Source of the DNA: Orbilia blumenaviensis
Taxonomy: Eukaryota; Ascomycota; Orbiliomycetes; Orbiliales; Orbiliaceae
NCBI GenBank assembly: GCA_036872755.1
Contig: JAVHNS010000016.1
Span: forward strand, 620,001-684,000
DNA: 64,000 nt
Direction of reading: 5' to 3'
Below, in pieces: positions 25,085 to 36,509 of the stretch. A model generated the notes under the pieces. It saw only the letters and a program-made list of their open reading frames with translations, was not told the DNA's origin and searched no databases. How positions within the stretch are numbered: position 1 is the first letter of the stretch; every line of letters begins with the position of its first letter. The translations under genes and the position numbers were made by a program.

Positions 25085-26420
25085 TTACTCTCGTACGACC
25101 ATTCCGGCGTACCCCTGGCCCGTGGAAGCACACATCGATAAAACTCCGACCTTTCCACCCGTCTTCTGGAGTCCATTGAGCAGAGTAGAGACGACCCTCG
25201 CCCCTGTGGCACCCAGAGGATGCCCCAAAGCAATGGCTCCACCCATCGGATTTACTTTCTCCGGATCAATTCCTAGCTCCCTGATACAATAAACGCTCTG
25301 TGACCCAAAGGCTTCGTTAAGCTCGTAAACATCTACTTCCGATTTGTCGACGCCAGTCAATCGGAGCAACTCGGGTACAGCTACAGCTGGTGCGATTCCC
25401 ATAAGTCGCGGAGACACCCCCATGACCGTTCCTGAAATATACTTGCCGATTGGTGTGATGCCTAAAGATTCTGCTTTAGCGCGAGTCATGAGAAGAACGG
25501 CAGCGGCTCCGTCAGATATTTGAGAAGACTGTGGAGCGTGTTAGTATGATTGGCGCATTCCTAATAACATTGGATATGATACTCACATTCCCCGCCGTTG
25601 TGGTCCCATCTTCAGTGAACGCGGGCTTCAGATTCCCGAGCTTCTCCATACTCAATCCCTTTCTCACGCCATCATCCCTCTTGACTATTTCCCAGCTCTC
25701 CTCCACAAGTTCCTTTCCATCAGCATCCACCTCACCCTCCTTCTTTACTAATTTCCTCGCATTGACCTCGACCACCTCATCCTCAAACCACCCTTTATCC
25801 CATGCTTCTGCAGCCTTTCTATGGCTCTCCATAGCAAATCTATCCTGATCCTCCCTGGATACTCCCAATTCTTTCGCAACATTCTCACTCGTAATTCCCA
25901 TGGGCATCAACACATCCCGTGCATCTTCGATGGGACTCCTCTTTCCCACCCCCTCTGCAACCCGCCACGGGATTCCCCTATGTGGGAAATAATCTAAGCT
26001 CATACTCTCCGTGCCAGCTGCTATCGCACAATCCGTTCCACCAGCTAATCCAGCATCGGTATTCGCACGGATGGTATTCGCGAGCAACGTCATAGCATAT
26101 GCAGAACTGCTGCATTGCCGATTGACCGTTGCAACTGTCGTAGTACTCGGGAATCCAACATGTTTAACGGCTGCAGCTGATGCCTTCTGGCCTCCTAGTG
26201 TTTGTAGAACGCAGCCAACGAGGACATCCTTAACTTCTGACGGTGAGATCTTTGTGCGGTTTAGAGTAGCTGAGAGAACGGCGGAGAGTAGCTCTTCCGG
26301 GTGGGTCGCTGCGAGACCACCTTTGAGGGCTCTGGTGACCGGAGTTCGTAATGCCGAAGCAATGACTATGTCTGTGGGGTGCTTTGCGAGGATCGCGGCG
26401 AGGCCGCGGGGGAGGGGCAT
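25085..26420 (-). CDS. 3-ketoacyl-CoA thiolase (acetyl-CoA acyltransferase)
   Basis: Two exons, 26420-25587 and 25528-25085, give 425 aa, standard for type I thiolases. All active-site blocks are present: the acyl-accepting cysteine in NRQCSSS (C103), [14 protein letters not shown] with the catalytic histidine (about H381), and CASTGQGYA with the second cysteine (about C411). The enzyme cleaves 3-ketoacyl-CoA with CoA to acetyl-CoA and a shortened acyl-CoA, in beta-oxidation, or 3-oxoadipyl-CoA in aromatic catabolism. No C-terminal PTS1 is seen (ends VVRE). The N terminus ([12 protein letters not shown]) resembles but does not match PTS2, so location is open. The next gene upstream on the same strand is an intradiol dioxygenase. 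Confidence 0.93.
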
Positions 26421-26858
26421 CTTGCACTTTGAATCCCGGGTATAGACTTTATGGTGTGATTATGATCTTTGAGATAATTCTACAGGCAGTGTAGATAATC
26501 AATCGCCTGGTATTAATCTCTCGTATGAAGCTATACGATAGACCGATATCGCGGATTTGAAGCGGAAAATTGCCATCGTGATTACTGATACGGTGGTTGT
26601 TGAAGCTAGCTAGGAGGTTGGTTCGGGAAGTGGATTGTTTCGGCTGCAGGTTTCGGATGGCGGCGCCGGAACGCTGCTTTATGCAACACAGAAAATGCAA
26701 GATAGCTTCATGATATGATATCAAGATGCATAGGTAGCTAGATAAAAATCATGCAAATTCGTAGAAAGTAATGATATGAAATGGGAATAAATAAAAATAG
26801 AAGAAGAAGAGGATATTATAGAGAACCTCAAATGTGCGATATTATATACACAGTGAAT
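26421..26858. other. Short gap between thiolase and dioxygenase
   Basis: 438 bp containing the thiolase promoter and the dioxygenase 3' UTR. No gene or repeat was seen. Confidence 0.5.
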
Positions 26859-28066
26859 TCAATTTTCAGCAACTGGAACACCGTTCTCTAACCTTGCAGT
26901 GCTTCCTAACTTTTCTAATGCCTGTTTAGCGAGCTTGTTCTTCAGTTCTTCACTTTCTTTGTCCGTTGTGAGAACGAAATCCCACTTTAGTAGATGGTCG
27001 CCAATGCTCATGCCATATTTCTGTGCCATTGTGGGGTCGGAGACAGTTTCAATATCCACAACCAAGCTAGATTTGACCCCGAAGACTGCGTCTGACGTCT
27101 CATATGGGTCTCCCCGAGGGTATAGTGCACTAAAGACCAAGAATAATTATAAATCAGCATCGGAGAGTGCAAGGGCCCGGTTATGTAGGTTGATATCTGG
27201 TGCTAGGGATGGTTAGCTTACGTTATCAATTCGTCATACCCATCTTTCTTAAATTTGAAATGTAGATGGGCTGGCCGGTAGCAATGCCTATGCAGTGCCG
27301 AAAGCATTTTTCCTACGGGGCCTATATTATATATTATCAGCTGGTTGCTGCAGAATAATTATGTTTCGTAGGCTCAGCTGGCCCTTACCATCGCTTGGAA
27401 TTGGATATCTAGGGCTTTGTTAGATTATCTTGTAGACAGCTAGATATCTTGAATATGGATACAAACTTACGGTACCGGTTTCACGCATTTGAACCAAAAT
27501 CCATCATTACTGCTTGTCAGGACGCCCCTGCAATCGGGTGTCGTCCGCCCTGGATATTGGGTATCATAATGCCCTGTATCATCTGTTTCCCACACATCAA
27601 CTATCACTCCCTCCAATGGGTTTCCTGCTGTATCCTTGACGGTACACAGCACTAGCATCGGTTCGCCCTTCCCTGGACTACAGATGCTCTCTCCAATTTC
27701 AAAGTGCTCCGCATCATGAGTATGAAACGGCCCTAAGACCGTCCCTTCCGTTGCCCCGGGTGGCTTGGGGTGATTCATCCCGTCTACAAGAACAGAGAGT
27801 CCGAGCGTGTCGGATAGTAAGATAAACTCTTGTCTGATGTCATCACACTTCTGCCCCACGGAAGTTAGAAATTGGATTGCAGCCATCCACTCTTCGGTCG
27901 TGAGACGGGTTTCGCGAGCGAAATCATGAAGATGGGCGACGAGAGTGGTTAAGAGGTACTGTAAGCGTTTGTCGGGAGATTGCGAGTTTATGATGTTGAC
28001 ATTGGCTGTGATGTTTTCGTCTGTCAGGTCCATCATTGGCGGGATGGTGATTTTTGAGGGATCCAT
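26859..28066 (-). CDS. Intradiol ring-cleavage dioxygenase (catechol/hydroxyquinol 1,2-dioxygenase type)
   Basis: Four exons on the minus strand: 28066-27471, 27408-27389, 27321-27222 and 27129-26859, 328 aa. Exon 2 is only 20 nt, but it is needed to join VKPVP to the family sequence YPIPSDGPVGK. An N-terminal helical dimerisation domain is followed by the beta-sandwich catalytic domain. The four non-haem Fe(III) ligands are visible: Y167 (TGHYD), Y200 (PVPYPIP), H224 and H226 (RPAHLHF). The enzyme opens the ring of catechol or hydroxyquinol between the hydroxyls, giving a cis,cis-muconate or maleylacetate precursor. I cannot tell which substrate from sequence alone. It is a neighbour of the thiolase in the same orientation. 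Confidence 0.93.
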
Positions 28067-30291
28067 TGTGAATTTGAATGTATATAGTATTCTATTGATT
28101 CCGCACCCTGTAGAGCAGAGTTCCGTTCGCCTGGATTAAACTAAATTTCTGCGCGGCCTGATATGTGGCTTAATAGCTGTTTATCCAATTGTATGTGATA
28201 TTGATAGTTGTGAATGCGAATGGAGGCAAAATATAAATATTTATAAACTAGAATCCGAATAGATCGATATGGACCAGATCTCGTGTTGTAACTGGAGGTT
28301 GAGGCCGATAGACGTCAATCTGAGATCCGGGGCCGATGTCTGTGGAGAAAGCTGGCAAATTCTGACCTATCACAACAAAGGTATTAAAGAAAGAATGCCT
28401 CGCCTTCTGGTGGATTTCAGGTGAGGAACAGTTACTAAGTATGCGTCAGCATCAGTAACACAGGATTACATTGCTGACTGACATTGGTCTGCCGCCCAAA
28501 GCTATCCGAACAACGCTGCCGAACCGAAAACGCGGGGCTAACTGCCTACACTAACTGCACTGCACTTTACCTGGAGATTTACCCCGCTATACTAACGACA
28601 TTGGTTCAAAGCTATTAAGTGTTTGATATATTTCTATTATTTTATTTCGAATAGATTGTAAACCATGGATTAGAGGGTCCAAATTACGATAGTATAATAA
28701 TTGCTATTTCTCGGCGCGTCTGAATGAATTCGGACCTAGCTATGGTATCATTATTTGTTCGAGTTCGGATAAGCATCCAAGCTAAGTTTGATACTACCTT
28801 GCTACTCATCATGCTGATAATTGTCGACAATTTAACTAATTATAATCTGTCTCCACAATTATAAAGAGCTGCTCCTAATATTGTAGAGATTCATAACATA
28901 TTTTGGAACTATACTTCTTTCCTAAATACTTCAGTGGGTTTAGCAATTTCGGAGTTAATATACCTGGAGCTAGGTTGGTTTGTGTGAGGCCGTCGAACAC
29001 AGCCGTTTGACCAACCACAACCACACAGGATTTTGGCATAAAGGTGTTAAATTAATGTAATTATGCAAACAACACACGGTCGAATTTCGATAGTTTAGAC
29101 CCATGATATCATTACCCTGATAATAATTATACCTCAATTTGGTAATGCTATGACGTCTAGCGACCTAGTACCTTATTGGTTGATTCCTCGAATGTGTTCC
29201 TCAATATAGCTAGCAAGATGTCGGGTAAAGAACTGAGGTAAAGAATCTTAAAGGGTCAATGCGCAGCATCTGGGTATTTATATTGGTATATCTCTGCTAA
29301 CGAAGTCAAGCCAATCGATATCGGTTGAAGCTTGTACTTTGCAGAGAAATCCCATTCGTTATAATGGTAACTTTGGGTTGTTTTAATATCTCTCAGGGGT
29401 TTGCGAATATTGATAAATTTGAGCGTAACAATCAAATTAATGAACTATGGGAAGGAACATCTGCTACTCTGGCCTTTGCGGAGTAATATTCCATAAAGAG
29501 GGATTCTGGCGAGAAGAGGATCAAGGGAGTAGGAGTTTTACCGAAGGGGGAAGCTTGATGGTGTAACAGGAATCCTACTTGGAGCAAACCTCAGGCATGC
29601 CTAGTTTGCCATTTAGAAGTGTATTCGACAATCGAATGCTTCATTTTTGAACCGAAAGGACTGTATACCTATTGTCTGGTGTTCATTATGGAAGATGTCC
29701 ATCCGAGTCTAGTCTTGCAAGAGAGAAAATAAATAAGCCGCTATGGAATACGAGACATATATGGAACATAATCGAATATTCGAATTTGTAGATTCGGTTG
29801 ATCGATATCATAATCAAGAGCCAATGTATTGAACGGCGAAATCCAACAGCAGCACTGTGTTGACAACTACAAGAGTTGAACGACAGACAACTAAACTACC
29901 TGCCTAGGTACCTACCCAACATATCGATGGTATTAGCACAGCTGACAGTGTAAGATCCTAAAGTGCTGAAGATTACATCCGCACAGCTAAGTTATCTCAA
30001 GTGTCACAGATTCATACACCTATCATCTACCATCATCGCTACCCCCTACAATCCGAGCACGCACTCTCAAGAATATCTTAAAGCTGCTTTTGTAAAGCCC
30101 TGAGAGGCAAGTCGTCTCGGTCGCAGAGAGGCAAGAGAATATATCTATCGCTCGATTCGATTCGTTAATTTTAACGTTTTATTTTGATAGCTGCAGTTAC
30201 CGCAATTCATTACTGCCCAGCCATTGGCCAACCTCCCACACTAGCAACTATTACTAAGAATATCACTTACTGTACCACACCCAACTCTAAG
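28067..30291. other. Intergenic region, no gene seen
   Basis: About 2.2 kb, AT-rich, without frames that look coding. One CCTAGGTACCTA palindrome is at about 29903-29914. The right end should include the promoter of the small F-box-like gene. Confidence 0.5.
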
Positions 30292-30621
30292 ATGCCGAAG
30301 TTCGACATTATCCGCCACGTCGTCCCCCCCATCAGTCTTGGATCTCTCCCAGGGCCTTTGATCGAGAGGCTACTATCCTATCTACCAATGTCATCCGTCG
30401 CTGCCCTCTGCCAGCTATACCCAGCGGTTCTTCGTATCGTCTGCGAACACAACAAGCTACGGTACTTCGGATACCGTAAGCACCAGGCCGACACTTTCAT
30501 GGCAGCCATTTTGTATAGTGCCTACGAGCGTTTGGATGAGGAGGGGGTTGAGGAGCATTGCACGGGGGCCAAGGAACTAGCAAATATTATTTGCACCGAG
30601 TTGGGGAAGACTAGATGCTAG
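30292..30621 (+). CDS. Small F-box-like protein (tentative)
   Basis: A 109 aa frame starts at an ATG giving MPKFDIIRHV; the frame also extends upstream to 30184 with an implausible N terminus. Residues about 18-45 (LPGPLIERLLSYLPMSSVAALCQ) look like a degenerate F-box. The protein is short, so it could be a truncated F-box gene or a lineage-specific small protein. Convergent with the GDSL esterase. Low to moderate confidence. Confidence 0.4.
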   Translation: MPKFDIIRHVVPPISLGSLPGPLIERLLSYLPMSSVAALCQLYPAVLRIVCEHNKLRYFGYRKHQADTFMAAILYSAYERLDEEGVEEHCTGAKELANIICTELGKTRC

Positions 30622-30815
30622 ATAAGCTCTTACCATGTGATGTAGTATTGAGAAGCCAGGTTTGGAAAGTCGAGATGCCGTTGCATAGGTTTATGCAGCT
30701 AGCTCCCAAAGAATTCATAAATTTATTGCTTCGTAACTTCATTTCGTGTTATTTCTGCCATATAATACAGGGTACTTTGAAGTTTAGCGACATGCTAGCT
30801 AACTAAAAGAAGGAA

Positions 30816-32232
30816 TCAAGCCATAGCCTTCTTCAAATCCTCCGCAATTATCTGGTGGGTTTTGTATGTAATGTGGCCTCCATCTATTTTGACCGTTATA
30901 TATTAGTATAAGTACCTAGGTGGTTATAAGCCTGCAGCTAGACTCCGGGCGTGGTACTTACTAAACCAGAAATATTTATCGATGGGTAGGCATCCGTATT
31001 TGGCGTAGTTCCAAACGATATCCGGCTGCGCATAGCTCGCACAATACCCTGTCCAGTTTTCGAATCCATACCTTGTCGGATGCTCCAAAATTTTCTTAAA
31101 CTCCTTATCTACATCGTACTTATACGTTTCCACCTCCAGGTCTTTAATATGTCGTCGATTGAAGCTATGTCGCTCATGTTCCAGGATTGTATTCCAAATT
31201 GCCGTGTTATTCTTCAACCCGTCGTTTCTGCTAGGGACATTCATGAAGAGGAAGTTTTTGTATCCCGCAGCATACATCTTTTCGACGGAATCATATAAGT
31301 AGTCGATATCGGCTTGGTAGAAATCTGTGAAAGTCACATTCTTCCATTTATTGCTATCGTTAACATCGTTGATTCCAATCCAGAAGGCGACCAGAGTCGA
31401 AGAACGTGGGAGGTCGAGGACTGAGTCGGCTGACTTTAGGTAGTTGATAACCTGGTCTTCGAGGTTTACAGTATAATCATGGTGTGGCATTAATCTGTGG
31501 GAGTGGAAGTCAGTACTCTTCCCCGAATCCTAGGTAGTTGGTTCCGGAAAATGGTGTTATAAATGCCTTACAGGGCAGAGGTTGTGTCTGCACCAGCAAA
31601 CGCAAAATTCCAAAGAGGGATGTCACAGTCACTAGGACGGCCACTGTAACAGCCTGTCAAGTATTCGGTCTGATGGCCGGCGCAGGTAATCAGCTTTTGC
31701 TCTTCGGAACTTCGCCTCTATAGCTTTGGGGATTATACTTAGGTGTCTACATACCCAATTCGGTCCCCCAGAGCTCGTCTTCACCAAATGGAAACATTTA
31801 GTAACTAATTTAAACAAAGTTTATCAATTCAAAGCCGAGATAAAACACACCGAGTTCAACTTTATCTCGCTAGTCTCCAGTTCTTCCTGGGTATAAACAT
31901 TATGAAACGTGTCTCCGATGAAACTGTTTGGGCATTGCTTAGTCGTGGTATTCCCTCAGAATCATAATACCAATCTTACCTATATCCAGGATGACCATAA
32001 GTTCCGTCGATATATGTGTACGAATCCCCGAAAGCTAAACTATAGTAGTATCCACCAGGCTTTAGCAAAATGCACTAAATAGCTCAATCCGAAAATGTTG
32101 TAGGGTATATATTGCTTACAAATGTGTGATTTCTTTACCCTTGAAGGTTAGACTATTGGTTCTACGCTCAAGGGGTGCAGCGTAGCTGGTAACCAGAAGG
32201 CCGAGGGCGCTGACAAGGGTTGAGATACGCAT
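30816..32232 (-). CDS. Secreted GDSL/SGNH esterase (carbohydrate esterase 16-like)
   Basis: Seven exons on the minus strand: 32232-32120, 32039-31980, 31923-31851, 31778-31755, 31669-31572, 31494-30962 and 30883-30816, 322 aa. Every junction restores the family pattern. A signal peptide (MRISTLVSALGLLVTSYAAP) is followed by LAFGDSYT (block I, nucleophile Ser), GGPNW and NFAFAGADT (block II region), FWIGINDV (block III, catalytic Asn) and NGGHITYKTHQ with the catalytic His near the end. CE16 enzymes remove acetyl groups from hemicellulose. Several N-glycosylation sites (NVTF, NNTAI, NWTG) fit secretion. Exon 4 is only 24 nt. The substrate is inferred from the family. Confidence 0.88.
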
Positions 32233-33811
32233 TTCGTCGACCTATGTTGATATATCTTGCAAGGGTGGATTATCTGAAACCTGGTATTGTAATGGATTAT
32301 TGCTCCCTGTTTTCACGGCATAAGACTACCCGGTCTTCAGACATTCTTATATAGTGAACTAGGCGGTCGCCAATTTCCTGGGAATGATGAAGTCCGTCCA
32401 TATCCCGGACAAATTCTCGAGAGTTCTTTTTATCTCCACAGTTTGGCGTTGGTCGTATACTTTTACCGGGTATATCCAAGGGGACGCTATGGAAAACCCG
32501 GTATCCAACGTGCATACATAGTACTTAGAGTGTAGCAAGCATAACTGCATGCGTTCTATGTAATACATGCCACGGCTGATTTTTCTAGGAGCCTCTAAAA
32601 TACTAAGAAATACGCCCCTAGGGCCTGAAAACCTCGTCTCCAGTCTCCACATGTCCAAAAGCTTAACAAATCTTGTCGACCCATAACGTCGGATTGGGCT
32701 TCTTCCGCCTATACCCCAGTTTGGAAGGAATCCGGGGTTTGTGTTGTTCTGATTGGTGGAGGAACACTGTGGTTGCTGTTCCTTGTTACGGATCTGTGGG
32801 GTTCTGAACTCGGAAAAACCTTCGAAGCGGTAGGAATCTGGGGATCTGTGTATCGGGTCAAGGGAAGCGGCTAAAGAGTCCGGTTAATTTCACGGCCTTG
32901 CTCTGCGACGTTGGCGGGGACTTGAGATCATAGTCTTCCATTCTAGCTCTGGGGTATATGCCGTATACGTATACCTATATATAAGAGGTAGGCAGGTACG
33001 TATCTATATTATGACGTTGATGATGTAACCCTAGGAAGGTTCGAATGTTGCGGGTGTAGTGCCAATTGACCTGAATCAAAAGTTCTATTAATTTGTTTCT
33101 GATGTTCTTATTAGGTAACTGAATAAATAATTGCAACTTACCTGGCAGTCACGAAGCTCGAAGATGTACTGATATATTGAGTTACTGATCTGGGGACATT
33201 TATCTGATCTACTTTTCTTCGTCGAAAACTCTTCTCGATTATTTATCGTGGAAGCAGGATTGAATTGTACATAGTGTCTAAGACCAAGATATGGCATAAA
33301 TTAGTCTCGGCATAAATATAGCTTGCCCGAGCCCTATAGATAGGCTTATGCGGTGGATTGGGGCATCAACAGCAATCTAACTGCAGAGCCTTGAAAGTGG
33401 GAGCTGTGGCGGTTGCGTTGATCTAGGGTTTGTGTTGGACTGTGGTATTCTGTATTGGGAGACACCTTGTGCAGCTCCAAAGCCCAATCGCTGCGCCGAC
33501 CTCATCAAGCTTCCTCCACCAGTCGCGAACAACACTACGCCTCATCGCGTTCTAACGGTGTTATATCGAACCGACCACTCGTCCATCGCCCTCGTCGCTG
33601 TCCATAACGGTATCCTCTTCCTATACGGCGTTTCTTCCGGGCGGTTAAGTTCCACCTCGCTGCCTTGTTGACGTGACCACCAGCCCGCCATAGTCCATCG
33701 CAAGCTGGTTTTGCGACTGTCTATCTGCTCGTGACTTTCCAGCTAGCGCCCCACTTTCGATACACCACCACGGCATTTTTCCAGTCCATAACTTTAATAC
33801 TTAATTCTAAA
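32233..33811. other. Divergent region upstream of GDSL esterase and TAF6
   Basis: 1.6 kb that must hold both promoters. Open frames of 60-99 codons at 32297-32658 and 33432-33671 have no recognisable features. The right part (33400-33800) is less AT-rich and probably TAF6 5' UTR. Confidence 0.5.
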
Positions 33812-35302
33812 ATGGCGTCTCTTGTTTCCATCGATACAATTAGGGATAATGCGGAGTCAATGGGTGTCAGGCTCGACGATGACGTTGCCCAGGCCCTCGC
33901 ATCCGATGTAGAATATCGCCTTCGTCAAATTATGGCTGCTTCCATAGAAGTTATGAAACAATCTAGTCGGACTTCGCTCTACACGAGAGATCTTGAAACC
34001 GCTGCTAAACTCCTCGACATCGATCCGCCTCTTGGGTACCAGAGCAATGTTCCTCTCCGTTGGGGCGAAGCTACGCTGGGTGCTGGCCAACCTCTGTTCT
34101 ACATCGAGGATGAGGAGGTTGACTTCGAGAAGATCATCAATGCGCCGCTACCAAAGGTTCCACGTGAGATAGCCATGACCGGTATGTTGGATTCTATCAC
34201 AGTTTAAAACAATAGTCTCGTAGAGTGTGGTCTGGACGCAAGCTAACACGAGAAATAGCACATTGGACTGCGATTGAAGGTGTGCAGCCTCAGGTTCCGA
34301 TGAATCCTTCCCCAGCGGAGGCGCGTATGAACGATCTTGTTCCTCGAGGAGCTACTACCGCACATGCACTTGGTGCTACCGGAAATTCCGATAATGCGAC
34401 CGTGAAACCTGCGGCAAAGCACATCTTGTCTGTTGAGCTCCAGATGTTCTTTGATAAGGTCATAGCTTCCGTCATGGATTTCGAGAAAGACGACTTACGC
34501 TCTGCTGCTCTCTCTGCCCTACGTACGGAACCGGCTATACACCAACTTCTTCCTTACTTCGTTTCATATGTCACAGAACGGGTTACTCACGACCAGAAGA
34601 CCGACATCAAACTTATGGAGTCGATGATGGATATTTGTGACGCAATGATAGACAACAAATCCCTCTTCATGGATCTATACGTATGTAATATTCAATTCGT
34701 ACGGGCAGTGGGAATTGGTTCTAACAGCTCCATATCTACAGGTTGAAAAACTTTGCCCGCCAATCCTCACCTGCGCTGTTGGCAAATACCTCGGACCGAA
34801 TATACAAGACCAAACATCGACATTCCCGCTCCGACGCAAAGCTGTTTCGATTTTAAGCAAGCTCGCCGTTAACTACGGAGAGTCTTCCCATACACTTCGA
34901 TCCCGTCTTGGTCGCAGCTTTTTGAAGCGGTTTTTGGATAATAAGCAGTCATACGGTTCCCATTACGGTGCCATCCTTGGTCTCGCGAACATGGGCGGCA
35001 CTGATTCTATCAAAGTTTTACTTCTTCCTAACGTGAAACTATTTGAGGAGTTCATCCGCGATGAGATTCAGGGCGATGGACCCAAGAAAGTCGAAGCCTT
35101 AGAATGTTTGAAGGTGCTGGTTGAAGCATTAGCAATGTTAAGGCATGACAAGAAAGTCGAGTTGGAAGAGAATGGTGAAAGCGAAGAGGATTTGAGAACG
35201 GCTCTGGTAGAAGGGCTTGGGCCCCTTGCGGCTGCCGAGATCCTTAAGCTTGGGGACTTGAAGTTGGTTAGGATAATACTGAAGTGTCTGATCCCTATCT
35301 AG
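33812..35302 (+). CDS. taf6: TFIID subunit 6 (TAF6)
   Basis: Three exons, 33812-34181, 34259-34680 and 34742-35302, encode 450 aa. The N-terminal histone fold (IDTIRDNAESMGVRLDDDVAQ, with SLYTRDLETAAKLLDI) pairs with TAF9 in TFIID. FYIEDEEVDFEKIINAPLPKVPRE and AHWTAIEGVQP are the classic TAF6 linker. The C-terminal half is the HEAT-repeat TAF6C domain (ALRTEPAIHQLLPYFVSYV; SHYGAILGLANMG). TFIID recognises core promoters for RNA polymerase II. The ATG was chosen because the homology starts immediately after it; an upstream in-frame ATG at 33731 would add a non-conserved tail. Confidence 0.95.
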
Positions 35303-36509
35303 AAGATATGGATTGAAGACGAAGGTTTTAACCGGCCTGTAAAGAGAGTCAAGATTGGCGATGAATCTAACAAACCACTACCCAGGATTACAAGGGTTTG
35401 AGAAATATACTATTGAGTATCGAAACCGGTGGCTGTTAACCTTGCGGTTGTCCGGTGGGAGGGGAGGTCAAGGCATAAAGCGAAGGGGGGTCGAGAGGGG
35501 TAGTCCGTTGTCAACAATTCAACTTTACCATCTGGAGCTTTGAGGTATGTGGAAGAAGCGGCCCGTGCCTCGAACAGCGAGGGGAAAACCCCTTGCCATT
35601 ACCGAATATACGGGCGAATAAGCAATCAAAAAGGACCTAAATCGCAATAAGCTTTTTCCCTTAAACCGAATTTTGCCTGTGAGACACTTTCCGGAGGGGA
35701 TTGTGCGATTCCAGTCTCAAAAATTTCCGAGCGGCCGACTCCGCTTCGGATGTGTCAAAAAGAAGGCAAGCGTAAGGCAAGGCGATGGGCTAGGTGTGGA
35801 TGGAAATTTGAGAGATATAGACTTCGAACGGAATTTGCCGCATTGTGGCGGCCGGCTGAAGCTTACAATTCGAAGTTGAACTTAATGACTCCAATACTCT
35901 ATCTGCGCCGAAGGTCGCCTTTAGCCTAGTAGTACTAAACAATTTCATGCATCCTTGAAAACTGTTACGGCGTCCTGGTAGATAATAAAAGCTTTGCACT
36001 CTATAGATCTAGGTGTTTACAATTTATAGAATTTTATGAATATACATTTTCAAACCGTTGCTAGATTATTAGCCTTCATGATACTATCGAAGTAGTTTAC
36101 GTTTCTTACGTTTGATAAATACTTGAAATATGGGGGGTATTGTGTAATATCACTGTATAATATCGACGGCCTCCGCAGGTTGTAAAGAAACAGGGCGATT
36201 GTATTATATCAGTATTGCCTAGATATCTACCTAGATAGATTCTAAATTTAGTAAATTTATAAGATATCAGGGGTATGTGGAAATTAGTCCCTCTGAAATC
36301 TTATAGCTACATGTAAACTTGATCTCGTTCCCAGGCGCTGTTGACCATAAATATGATGTAATTCTAAGTATCAGCATCTTAAATGATATGGAAGCTGGAG
36401 GTGCGTATATGTACAAATGGGAGGTATTGCGCCCACTGGAGAAGCGACATATAATGGATAAACATAGCTCTAGTGGTTTCGTAACCGGCCCCCACGAAGC
36501 GACCCGCAT
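35303..36509. other. Intergenic region between convergent TAF6 and amidohydrolase
   Basis: 1.2 kb, no gene seen. The right half (about 35990-36290) is AT-rich with short TACCTAGAT words. Likely 3' UTR on both sides. Confidence 0.5.
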
